From Reticulitermes lucifugus (lineage: Eukaryota > Arthropoda > Insecta > Blattodea > Rhinotermitidae): a stretch of DNA of 43,903 bases. Position 1 is the first letter of the stretch, and each line of letters opens with the position of its first letter. Shown one piece after another: positions 1-9,200 of the stretch. The notes beneath the pieces are model-generated. The model saw only the letters and a list, made by a program, of their open reading frames with translations, was not told the origin of the DNA and made no database searches. The stretch is from positions 68,662-112,564 of the forward strand of contig JAKCWW010000432.1 in NCBI GenBank assembly GCA_026260175.1, in the 5' to 3' direction. The position numbers were made by a program, and so were the translations under genes.

Positions 1-105
1 ACAAGAGACAGACATCCATGCCCTAGGCGGGATTCGAACCCACAATCCCAGTAACCGAGCGGCAGTAGACCCACGCCTTAGACCGCGCGGCCACTGAGAT
101 CGGCT
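1..105 (-). mobile_element. SINE1 copy (tRNA-derived SINE), cut by window edge
   Basis: Read on the minus strand this is a tRNA-like head of the long-variable-arm (Leu/Ser) type. It has a box A-like TGGCCGCGCGGTCTAAGG and a box B GGTTCGAATCC, followed by the SINE body that starts with a CATGGATGTCTGTCTCTTGT-like stretch. The same head recurs at 15733, 17262-17432, 18983-19168 and 21713. It is not a working tRNA gene, because the body continues and the acceptor arms do not match well. Confidence 0.8.
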
Positions 106-737
106 AATAATTAATTATAGGATGGTGAATTACGGACTCTAACTGCTAAGTATGGGGTTAGGAGCTGTTGTGTTTGCTGGAAGGGACTGCAGAAAACAAT
201 AAAGAACATGGAACTGGACATTAGTGTCCTGGTTGAGATTCTAACACCTTCAGAATACAAGGCATAAAGTTTCCGCCCGAGCTTACCTAGGCGGTGTGGA
301 GTTTGTACCGTATTATACAGGGTGTTCAATCGAAAACCGAACTCAGACGCACGGCAAGCAACGCTCAGATTTTCTTGTTTATATGATGTATAATATATAA
401 CTTGACACATGTTAGAGTAGGCGTTGGAAATTACCTCCTCAAACTCTGACGTGCTTGACACCTGGTGAAGAGATTATTAGATACTGTTGGAAATTCGTGT
501 CTAGGAATTTTGCCGATTTTGCACGCTTGATGAAACGGCCTCTGCATGGCTCACACACTCTCAGTACTATCGTTGCGTGTACGGTTACATTGAATCATCT
601 GACGTCTTAAGTCACGCAGTCCAGTTTAATCTGCTGTGTGTAGCAGACGAGTGAAGCACAGTGTAACGTAAATTTTTCTTCAATGTTTAAAAACCAACAG
701 AATGCACTTCACTTTCACTTTAGTATGTATTGCTTAA
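106..737. other. No recognised feature
   Basis: No exon-like frame, repeat family or RNA was recognised here. The open frame on the minus strand near 111-461 has no recognisable protein similarity and looks like chance. Confidence 0.4.
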
Positions 738-781
738 CCCCTACATATGTTTCGGTTTTTACGTAAAACCAACCTCGGGGG
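738..781 (-). ncRNA. Degenerate hammerhead-like motif
   Basis: On the minus strand a CCC/GGG stem encloses a CCGAGGT box (consensus CTGANGA), a GGTTTT...AAAACC-type hairpin, then GAAAC and ATATGTA. The layout matches the better copies at 4379 and 7324, but the first core box carries three changes. It is read as a decayed relative, and chance cannot be excluded. Confidence 0.25.
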
Positions 782-1059
782 AACAAAACTACGTGATATC
801 ACATCCACTGTTAATAGAAGTTTAAATACTGTGCAATGTCTTGCATGTTATTACAATCACTGTAAAATCAGAGTTTAAAACATATAAGATGTTGTATAAA
901 ATCCTTAAAATTCGTTGAATTTTGTGTCGTAATAACAAATTGTATTAGAATAGATCACTGAGTTATTCCACACCTCTGATTATTTTGGTTCTTGGTTTTG
1001 TATACTATGGTGGCGCCTTTAGTAAATATATCCTGCGTTGTTCTGTTGTGTTTGTTTCG

Positions 1060-1099
1060 TGCTGCGTTGTGTACTGTTCGAACAGTACACAACGCAGCA
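1060..1099. repeat. Perfect 40-bp palindrome
   Basis: The sequence reads identically on both strands with no spacer, centred on TTCGAA at 1079/1080. Both flanking positions (1059 and 1100) break the symmetry. Confidence 0.95.
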
Positions 1100-2480
1100 G
1101 TATTTGTTTTGTATGGGCCTGTACAGCTAAATTTCCATTATTTACTTACACTGAAAATTTGGGGTTGGTGATTTAGGGTCGTGGAGGTTTGCCCTGTAAT
1201 CTTCATGTGTTACCTGCCAGTGTTGGTCTCGCTCAGACTCGAATTTGAAGCCGATGGTCAGTAGGCCGAAAGCGAAGCACATTTGTTGTATGCCTGCACG
1301 GCACGCTTCGTCTAGACCTGACTAGTGTGGTTGAAAAGAGACCCAGAGTCTGCGCTCCTAGCTGCATGGATGTGTTTAGAGGGAATGGTAAAGCTACTCG
1401 AATTTTAACCGTAGCAGCGTTATAACGTAGCAGATTTCTTGAGTAGCTGATGGTGCTTGCTTGGTCAAAATACCACCGCCGTTTATGAAACCCAAGTTTT
1501 ACTTCCGTCTTCACAACATGCAGCCACTGCAACCTATCCTGGGCCAGCTTAGCCTGCTCAGCGTCCCTGCACCGTGTTTCACTATGTTAACCTCACCACT
1601 GGGCGTCTAAATTTTGTACGGTGGCGGTTAATATTTTGAGCATAATTTTGAATACCGAGCAGAAAGCGCCAGATAACGGCGAGGTTTACAGGTAACACCA
1701 GAATTGTGGGCCCTCTGTATGAAACTTGCTTCATGTCACCCATCTAACGCCTAGAATTTGGAGTGGCTCGTAGATTTTTGGAAAAATTTGTGGGCCCCTG
1801 AACATAGCGTTACTGTCTTGGTCGTGTAAGATTTCTTGTGAACAATGATTTGGAAGTAATTTGGAAGGAAGCGGATACTGCTGCAGCAGTTGCTGGAAGA
1901 GGCCGAGGCAAGCTGCGGAAACCCTCAGTCACACGTCTTGGTTATTTAGTTTGGCTCCATGATTTTAATATTGACGATAGCAGACGGTTAAACTTGTTTG
2001 CGTTAGGCAGTGTCCTGTAATTACAGGCAAAGTAGTGTAATTCAGAAGGCAGCTGGATGCAGAAAATAGTGTTGTACAGTGTTGCATACATCTGACGCTT
2101 TTGTTGATTGTAGAGGGCGTACCCCCTTCCTTCTATGAGATTATAGTGTTTTGTTTGCGCGAGCTCCTGGTTTTCATCCTGTCTGCTATTCTCAAGTCGA
2201 ATCAAAACAAATATTTTTATTCCGTTAAGTGAGTAGGCAAGAATCCGTTATTGGAACAATATTTGGAATATTCTTACTCAGACACGAAATTCGGCATCAA
2301 ATATCGAACATTGAGGATACGTCGTACGCGACTTCGTTATAGACCGTATAGAATTAACATTGATAAATATTCTACGAATACGGAATACCGTTGTCAAAAT
2401 CAGCTGCAGAGATAAATGTAATCATGGGTTACATATATCATCACTAAGAACGAAAATCAAACACAACATTTTTGACAAAA
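1100..2480. other. No recognised feature
   Basis: No coding or repeat similarity was recognised. The frames at 1233-1532 (minus) and 1838-2020 (plus) resemble no family known to me. Confidence 0.4.
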
Positions 2481-2648
2481 GAATAATGATAAATATAATC
2501 ATACAGCTAGGGAAGATACAGTCAACAGATTTGTAAGTTTCCAAAGATCAAACTCTAGTAATTTGAATAATGATAAATATAATCGTACAGCTAGGGAAGA
2601 TACAGTCAACAGATTTGTAAGTTTCCAAAGATCAAACTCTAGTAATTT
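2481..2648. repeat. 84-bp direct tandem duplication
   Basis: Copy 1 is 2481-2564 and copy 2 is 2565-2648. Both begin GAATAATGATAAATATAATC. By eye they differ at one base (CATAC versus CGTAC), so the duplication looks recent. Confidence 0.95.
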
Positions 2649-2709
2649 TAATGTAAGGAACACAGCAAACCAGCTAGGCTAAATGTAACGAACGTGTAAG
2701 AGGTGAGAT

Positions 2710-3375
2710 CCATTCATTCCGGAGTCTGTCTTACGACAGATCCGTAGCCTCTTCCAAAACGAGTTCTTCACAGAGTGCGATCTAGTGCTTCCTCTTTCAA
2801 TTTCCATTATCCTCTCTATTCCGTTAGGTCATCCAGTAGCTACCTACGTCTTCTTCCTTGTCTTCCCGTCGCTTCTATCCTTGCCTATATCCTTCAGTAA
2901 CGTGTTTTAGAAGGCAGTCCCTACGCAAAATGTGACCAATTCAGTTAGCCTTCCTTCTTTTTATTGTTTGTAGGATATTCTTCTCCTCTTTGACTTTTTG
3001 TAATACTTCATTTCTCTCACTCTCGATCCAACAGATGTTCTCCATCCTTCTCCAGCACAACATTTCAAAATTTTCCAGATCTTTCTGATTTGTACGTTAC
3101 TTGTACCTTACATTTTTGATTATACAAATCTTATTCAGACAAATGTACACTGTTTTATGTTGTTCAACACAACTTTAATAATAAGTTGTGTTGAATAACA
3201 TAAAACAGTGTACATTTGTCTGAATAAGATTTGTATACTTCTGATCTGCTTTCCTAAGTGTCCGAGTTTCAGCACCATACAAAGCTATGCTCCAAATGTA
3301 GCACTTTACTAGTTTCTTTCGTTAAGTTTAAGTTAAATTTGCTGGTGAAATGAGCCTTCTTCTTGAGATCTCACT
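2710..3375 (-). pseudogene. LINE-A 3' fragment, interrupted
   Basis: On the minus strand this is the 3' end of a non-LTR retrotransposon that is also present at 8922-9200, 32023-32640 and 41075-41850. Recognisable pieces are the region encoding the reverse-transcriptase C-terminal tail (YGAETRTL-like, then a WTGHILR-like stretch) and the terminal segment with the CTGTCTTACGACAG-like motif and an ATTC-rich end. Frameshifts and stops break the frame. A 149-bp hairpin element interrupts it at 3090-3238. It is a dead fragment. Confidence 0.75.
3090..3238. mobile_element. Hairpin (foldback) element inserted in LINE-A
   Basis: The near-perfect inverted arms of about 54 bp (3122-3175 and 3183-3236) are separated by a 7-bp loop; I see one mismatch. 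The element lies between two copies of TTCTGAT (3083-3089 and 3239-3245), which look like a 7-bp target duplication. LINE-A sequence continues on both sides, as in the uninterrupted copy near 32400. No protein is encoded. Confidence 0.8.
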
Positions 3376-3698
3376 TCCATTTTGATTTTATATATAAGGT
3401 TACTTTTGTATTTTAAATTTTTGTGGAGGTTGGCCTGTGGATGTCTCTACTACAAAGCCGAACTATGTTGCTAAATTATTTGTAAACAATGATTGTTTAC
3501 TAATAGAGTTATGTTGACCAAAAACGTTCTTTTGATTCGGTGCAGGAAGAACAATGGCATACCATATGCCAGTAATCTAAAGTGGCTTAGCTGTTGGACG
3601 TAGCCAGTGAAATAGGTGGCAAAAAAATACATCGTTCGTTTACACGAATTTAGTTCTGTAATGGAATAAAACAGCATCATATTACACTTTAATGCCAA

Positions 3699-3856
3699 TA
3701 AGTGGCAGTGGTGATTCTAATCTCTAACAAGTAAGTGGCAGTGGTGGTTCTAATCTCCAATAAGTAGGTGGCAGTGGTGGTTCATATCTCCAACAAGTAA
3801 GTGGCGGTGGTTCTAATCTCTGACAATTAAGGGGCAGTGGTGGTTCTGATCAACAA
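3699..3856. repeat. 33-bp minisatellite, about 4.6 units
   Basis: The unit reads AGTGGCAGTGGTGGTTCTAA followed by TCTCCAACAAGTA-like sequence. It starts near 3701, 3734, 3767, 3800 and 3830. The fourth unit has lost 3 bp, and the units differ by scattered substitutions. Confidence 0.9.
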
Positions 3857-4370
3857 CAGAGTAAGTTTCGTAAGGTTACATTATCTTCCCAGTAACGTTT
3901 ATTCCCAGACACACGCGCCTTATGATTACGGCAACTTATCTGACACGTCTGTGATGCGTGTTGTCTAATCGAGCTACCTCAATGAGTCCTCTTGAGCCAT
4001 GTAAAAAATTAAATCCGAAATCTGAAGTTTGTGTCACTAAGAGGCCTGAAGTAAGACCCGTAAGCGAGCAGCCAGTTTTCACAAACATCGTGTCATTTGA
4101 GACTTCACGACTTTAATTCTTCCTTCCGGCAGTATCACAAGCATGTTAGTTCCAACAAAGTTTTCAGAAAAATGAATATAAAAGTTTGATCAAGGATTCA
4201 GTAATAATGGTAATTAATATACTGTACTTAGAAACAATATATCTTGGCAAAGCTTGCAGAGAAAATGTATAGATCATGTCTAGAACGTAAATGTCTATCA
4301 TCTTAATGTGAAACATCCCCTTTTGGGTACAGATCTCCTTCCTGTAGCATACAGGTTTCCATTTTATAGT
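3857..4370. other. No recognised feature
   Basis: No coding or repeat similarity was recognised between the minisatellite and the hammerhead-like motif. Confidence 0.4.
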
Positions 4371-4378
4371 TTTGTTAG

Positions 4379-4421
4379 TGGCCTGATGATGGCTTTTTGA
4401 TGGAGCCGAAACTAGTTGCCA
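4379..4421 (+). ncRNA. Hammerhead ribozyme-like motif, core intact
   Basis: Stem I is TGGC (4379-4382) paired with GCCA (4418-4421). The core is CTGATGA (4383-4389), then one extra T. Stem II is GGCT (4391-4394) with AGCC (4404-4407). GAAAC follows (4408-4412), then TAGTT. The minimal stem III (C4412-G4415) and the predicted cut after TT, at 4417/4418, fit the type I minimal hammerheads reported in Penelope-like retroelements. The extra T between the core and stem II departs from the textbook consensus. Activity is inferred, not shown. Confidence 0.55.
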
Positions 4422-4469
4422 GGTAAAAACGTGTATAATACAGTTTGTTGGGTGTGACTGATGAACTGA

Positions 4470-4760
4470 TAAAAACACTTGTAAATATCGCTTTGCACTG
4501 GTTACCATTTGTCAGGTCTTTAGTTTATAACAAATCTAGGTTCAGTTTATGCACAATTCTAACCAGATGTAACACAACAGAAAACTTGTCTCACATAAAA
4601 CAGTATTCTCGCTCTTGTAAGACACGGCTTTACATCGGCCCAATGTATTTTTAATTGGAATATATTGTTTAGTAGTCGTAAACATCTGTCTTCCCCGCTG
4701 CGAAACCATTGCGAAGGTCAAAACCGTTCTCCTCAGTAACCAACAGTACACAGTTGTAAT
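4470..4760 (-). repeat. R2 interspersed repeat, diverged copy
   Basis: Read on the minus strand it matches R2 copies at 12045-12420, 14965-15325 and 22320-22640 in order: GGTTACTGAGGAGAACGG-like start, ATATATTCCAATTAAAAATA, ACATTGGGCCGATGTAAAG, GTTATAAACTAAAGACCTGA, CAAATGGTAACCAGTG. No coding capacity or class was recognised. Confidence 0.7.
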
Positions 4761-4938
4761 TAATGTTGCTCCTACTATGCGCAGAGTGCGTGAGGTAACT
4801 TGATGGGAATTTCTATCGCGAATACGACTTGTGGCAACGTAGTTTGTCTAAGGGACATATTTCCCAACCCCAACGTTTTTATGAAGAACAGTTTGCAAAG
4901 TATTTTAGGTTTTTAGGGCTGATCAAAGACTGACCGGG

Positions 4939-5480
4939 CTACTGCACCTCCGGCAAGTCCAGACATAGTGTCACGGATCCCCTGATGAGTGCAGTCACCT
5001 CGGTGACTGATTTTCCTCTCGCCTCGGTTATGCTTTTTATGTGCCCTTCTGCGTCGAAGGAAGCCGTTATGTAGTTTTCTCCACTCGTGTTATTTTCTGA
5101 CTCAGCCCCAAATATCTTTCTTAGCGTCCTGTTCTTAAACACTCTCGGCCTGTGTTCTTCCCTTAACGTGAGGGACCAAATTTCACACGCGTATAAGACA
5201 ACAAGCAAACGTATACGTCTGTGTATTTTAATGTTTGTGTGTTTAGATAGGACACGTGAGGACAAATGAGTCTGGAACGAATGGTAGCAGGCATTCGTTC
5301 AGTTCAATCTGCTTTTGATGTCTCCGTGAATGTATTTTTCATTGGTACCTACTGTCGTTCCTAGTGTGTTAACTTTGCCATATAAGCGAATGATTTGTGG
5401 CCTGTCTTTATATCCCGATTTTGTTTCATATTCTGGTGGCGTGACATGACCATGTGTTCGTTTCCTCTGCATTTATAAAG
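4939..5480 (-). pseudogene. LINE-B reverse transcriptase C-terminal fragment
   Basis: On the minus strand the frames encode the region after the RT palm domain of a non-LTR retrotransposon. An upstream piece reads KYMVMSRHQNMKQN-like and GTTV-TNEKYIHGDIKSRLN-like. It is followed by the hallmark stretch VVLYACEIWSLTLREEHRPR and VFKNRTLRKIFGAE, a match to the VLYGCETWSLTLREE block common in insect LINEs. Stops and frame changes divide it, and similarity is lost after the KIFGAE region. It is a dead, 5'- and 3'-truncated fragment. Confidence 0.8.
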
Positions 5481-6894
5481 GCGTATTGACTGTGAAGAGG
5501 GGAAATTGGTCACACATTGTCATATTACTTGTTATGGATTAATTGTACTAGAGTTTCTGTAGTAATTGTGATTTGAATGGCGACTGCCATTCCATTGAAG
5601 GTTGGAATGTTACTGGTCCATTTAAGGAAGCACACACATGATCGCCCGCGGTGACACACAACGCCTAGATTATGTAACGTGAGGATGTTTGGAAAGTTAA
5701 TTTCCGCGCTGAATGAAGGATACTGACTACTGTGCTGTTGGCTTGTGTAACGCCGCATGTAGCAGACAGGATGCGACGCAATTCGTTGGCAGAGCAGCCA
5801 GGTCCCCCCCCCCAACGCGGAATACCCAAGAGGGATGAGGAAAAGCGTGGGTGGCGACCCTCTATCTCTCACAGCAGCTTGCGTATGCTTATTGAGAGAC
5901 AGGAATGAGTCAAAGCCCCCCCCCCTCCAACCCCATGCGGAAGGTCAGATTTTGTAAAGCGTGGAGGCAAAACGAAATAAGTTGTCCAAAGATGGTAGCC
6001 GCAGAATTGAACGTCGCAAGTAACGAACTGGTTATTAGCTTGTGCAATATCGTAAGTAGGTCAGTGTCACTGGCGAAATACGTATATAAAACCAGCATTG
6101 ACCGTTGAAATTCAGCTGAAAGTGTCGTGTGTTCTGCCAAATTTTTTTCTGTCTGGCCCAGACAATGGCAAAGAGATGAAAAATGTACGCCATAACCTAC
6201 TGTCTCTGTCGTATGATGTGCCACGGCAACTGCCGCGTCCTACAACGACGCTACTGTCTAGTGGATTAAAGACCGTCTGTTAGGTGTTACGCTATACCCC
6301 CAAAACGGCGATAGTTTGGGTGCTATTCCAGCGTGGCTGGAATCGCCTCCACCACATATTTTGGACGCTCTGTGCCCGATGTTCGAAACGGCAGTATTTT
6401 TTCCGGGATTGACACTCAGAGTGGTCTATTTTTGTATTTGCCATTTTGTTTTGTGACTCGCCGTTATGGAGGTACAGGATAGGATAGACGGACGGACTTT
6501 GGCTGCTTTGTACGAGTATACAGGGTGATCACACGTGATCTTTACCGTGGCCATACAGACAGTTTACAGCCGTCAGACTGTCCAGTCCTTGTGGTTTAAG
6601 GTCTGAATGTTCGCTGTTGTGCCTTGTCAGAGCGCTTCATGGTGAAAGAGGGTAATGGTAACAGATCATTCATGCTATCTGTTTCTTCCCTACCCCCTTC
6701 TGTGTGTGTGTATATATGTAGGAAATGGCCATACATGAACATTGAACCAAAATACGCAGTGTGTTCGTAACGCCATTTGGTGTAACTTTCAACCTGCAGC
6801 TTTTACCCTTTCGGTTTTGAACCTTTGCCTCTTTTGTGCTGTGTGGGACAGCTCTGCCTTTTTTAAATGATCCGTAACCGTGCATTGAGCAATA
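5481..6894. other. No recognised gene; two related C-rich blocks
   Basis: Two poly-C blocks near 5803 and 5917 are each followed by CCAACNC..GCGGAA-like sequence and, 30-40 bp later, AAAGCGTGG. This suggests an old local duplication of roughly 115 bp. Nothing else was recognised. The open frames here show no known domain. Confidence 0.4.
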
Positions 6895-6951
6895 AGGTAT
6901 GTTAAAACCAACAAACGCACATAGGTGTATGAAAGTATTATACACACTATA

Positions 6952-6995
6952 CCTCCTACATGTTTCGGCCACTCATGTGGCAATCTTCATGGATG
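6952..6995 (-). ncRNA. Hammerhead-like motif, left arm
   Basis: On the minus strand: CATCC (stem I 5', decayed), ATGAAGA (consensus CTGAAGA), T, a GCCAC-ATGA-GTGGC hairpin, GAAAC intact, ATGTA, then GGAGG (stem I 3'). Together with its partner at 7324 it restores a six-pair stem II and a five-pair CCTCC/GGAGG stem I. Confidence 0.5.
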
Positions 6996-7323
6996 TGCAT
7001 TACAAAGATTACATACATCAAAATATTATAGAAGTCAATGGAACCAATGCATAGATATAAAATATTGAATTTTAAAAAATATGTGGTTTAAAATATACGT
7101 TAAAGATTAAAATACAGATAAAATATTTGTGATTGATTCGATGTGTGATTTACTACATACATGCTATTCACTACACATCGAATCAATGACACATATTTTG
7201 TCTGTGTTTTAATCTTTAACGTGTATTTTAAACCATATATTTAAAAAAAAATAATATTTTGTATCCGTGCATTGGTTCAATTAAGTTCTGTAATATTTCG
7301 ATGTATGTATTGTTTGTAATGCA

Positions 7324-7367
7324 CCTCCCTGAAGATGGCCGCATGAGTGGCTGAATCATGTAGGAGG
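7324..7367 (+). ncRNA. Hammerhead-like motif, right arm
   Basis: Stem I is CCTCC (7324-7328) with GGAGG (7363-7367). The core CTGAAGA is at 7329-7335, followed by an extra T. Stem II is GGCCGC/GTGGCT with an ATGA loop. GAAT stands at the GAAA position, then CATGTA, with the expected cut between 7362 and 7363. One core change (A to T) probably inactivates this copy. Confidence 0.5.
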
Positions 7368-7430
7368 CATACAGTGTGTATAATACAACTTTCATGCACT
7401 TATGTGCATTTGTTGGTTCTAATATCATAG

Positions 7431-7930
7431 GCCTACCTTGTTTTACTTTGTGTCATATATAATCTGCTAGTATAATAACCAGATGGATAGGACGATTGGA
7501 AATGGGGAGACTAAGGAAACTGTGCCTCGGTTTACGCTATTGATCGTAATGGAGCCCGCGTAGTGCGAATGAGGAATCGCTTGAACTCTGAAGCCAGTAG
7601 GCCTACTCGCTGTGCGCTATGAGAATGTCTTCACTCAGTAGGCATTGCAAGTAGCTCACAAACTGCGGCGATATGCACACAGTTGAGTTGCCAATGTGAA
7701 TTATACGAGCGTAAGAGATACGTTAAGAAGTGCGATGTTTGAGGTTCTTGTGGTGGTGCGGATATGACACCGTGTAGATTGGTAAATGGTTAAATGTCGT
7801 CACTGCATCATATCGCACAAGACTTGAATGTTTCTGCTCTAAAAATGAAGTCGAAGGGTACGGGAGGCTCTTTCCCCGAGGGTAAAGTGGCCGAGTCATA
7901 AAGCTGATAAGCTCACTTTTCATCTAACGT
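7431..7930. other. No recognised feature
   Basis: No coding or repeat similarity was recognised. Confidence 0.4.
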
Positions 7931-8430
7931 CGAAATTAACAACACAGGCAGTGTACATATAAACGTAACATTGAGGTGCGCTCGCATAACCGTTGTTGCC
8001 TTGGAAAGGCAATAAGTATTACATATTCTGAGCGCGTGTCTGAAGCCTTAATTATCCAGCATGCGAAGCGCATGCGCCGTGTAATACTGTCATCTGTCGC
8101 CTGTGTGGCTCTGCTATATTTTTCCACGTTATTTCATAAACGGCACGATTTTCGGGAAAAATTTATCGAACATAATAAAATGCATGTTCGAATTTTCTCT
8201 ACAACTTTTGTCTGAAACATTTCTCATTCTAAGAAGATATCCGCGAGATACTATCATAAATGTACATAGGTCTTCGTGTAAAGTACCTGTTATTCTCGAC
8301 AGATTTCGAAAAATACTCAGATATCAAATACGAAAATCCTTCCAGTTAGAGCCGAGTTGTTTCATGCGGACGGACAGACAGACAGACATGACGAAGCTAA
8401 TAGTCGCTTTTCACAATTCTGTTAATGCGC
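7931..8430 (+). repeat. R1 interspersed repeat, about 500 bp
   Basis: It starts ACAGGCAGTGTACATATAAA, passes CATAAACGGCACGATTTTCG and AGGTCTTCGTGTAAAGTACC, and ends with GACAGACATGACGAAGCTAA. Other copies lie at 16350-16860 (plus), 43035-43578 (minus) and a partial one at 37415-37630 (minus). No inverted ends or conserved protein were seen. This copy keeps its CpG sites. Confidence 0.85.
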
Positions 8431-8440
8431 CTAATATGGA

Positions 8441-8495
8441 GTTACACTTCCACTCCCCCATATGCCTTAATGACGTGCACAGGGACTTTACGAAA
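8441..8495 (+). repeat. SINE2 tail fragment
   Basis: It matches only the 3' part of SINE2 (CCCCCATATGCCTTAATG, then GTGCACAGGGAC). It directly abuts the R1 copy, suggesting a 5'-truncated insertion or shared junction. Confidence 0.6.
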
Positions 8496-8915
8496 CCTGA
8501 CGCCAGCGTATTTCGATTGAAAGTTTGTTACGCATGTAGTGTGAAGTTTCTGGTAATTACGTGAGCTGTCAGAAGGTGAAATTTGGTTTGGAAGGAACCC
8601 AGCATGAATCCTGAGTGATGGCAGTGTGTTGTAAATAACAGTATCGGTTCCAAGCAACAGCAGGGATATAACTTGGTGTCCGAAATGTGTTTAGTTTTGA
8701 AACTTGCTTGAATAATTTGGAACCAGTGCAGTTACTTGGAGGCTTTCCAAAAGACCCTTGTTCGTTCATAGGTATCCTAACATCGTGGGATGAAATGTCG
8801 AAGTGATCTGTATTCGTAAGTGAACGTCCGTCACGTTCTCCTTATCTCGGCAGCTAATAATGATAGCGAGAAAGTTTAAACACAGAAGTTCGTGTTGGAA
8901 AGACAACTCCGGGAA
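8496..8915. other. No recognised feature
   Basis: No coding or repeat similarity was recognised. Confidence 0.4.
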
Positions 8916-8921
8916 AATGGT

Positions 8922-9200
8922 TTTCATTCATTCATTTCGTAGTCTGTCTTACGACATGTCCCTATCCTCTTCCAAAGCGAGTTCTTCACAGAGTGCAATC
9001 TCTTGCGTCCTCTTGCAGTTTTCAGTATCCCCTCGTTTCATTAATGTCACCCAGTAGCTGCTTACATCTTCTTCCTCGTTTTCCCGTCACTTCTGTCTTT
9101 CCTCCAATAACGTGTTTTTGAAGGCAGTTCCTACGCAAGATGTGACTAGTCCAGTTAGCCTGCCTTCTTTTTCTTATATGTAGGACATTCCTTTCGTCCA
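8922..9200 (-). pseudogene. LINE-A 3'-terminal fragment
   Basis: On the minus strand it is the extreme 3' part of LINE-A, ending in the TGTAAGACAGACTACG-like motif and a (TGAA)n-type tail, seen on the plus strand as CATTCATTCATTTCGT. It is strongly 5'-truncated, as is usual for target-primed insertion. Confidence 0.7.

Larger units (their letters stand above)
6895..7430. mobile_element. Foldback element with head-to-head hammerhead-like motifs
   Basis: Two inverted arms of about 250 bp (6895-7146 and 7173-7430) surround a 26-bp loop. The outer ends read AACCAACAAACGCACATAGG and its near complement. Each arm contains one hammerhead-like motif (minus at 6952-6995, plus at 7324-7367). No reverse transcriptase or transposase is encoded, so it is non-autonomous. 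The family is inferred to be Penelope-like only from the ribozyme motif. Confidence 0.75.

Noticed and set aside
1..105. Possible tRNA gene (clear box A and box B on the minus strand)
   Set aside because: The same head recurs several times with a common downstream body and target duplication, so these are SINE heads; acceptor pairing is poor.
2481..3856. CRISPR-like array from the direct repeats
   Set aside because: The repeats are contiguous tandem units without unique spacers, in animal DNA.
8103..8564. 153-residue plus-strand open frame
   Set aside because: It runs across the R1 repeat and the SINE2 tail; other R1 copies do not preserve the frame.
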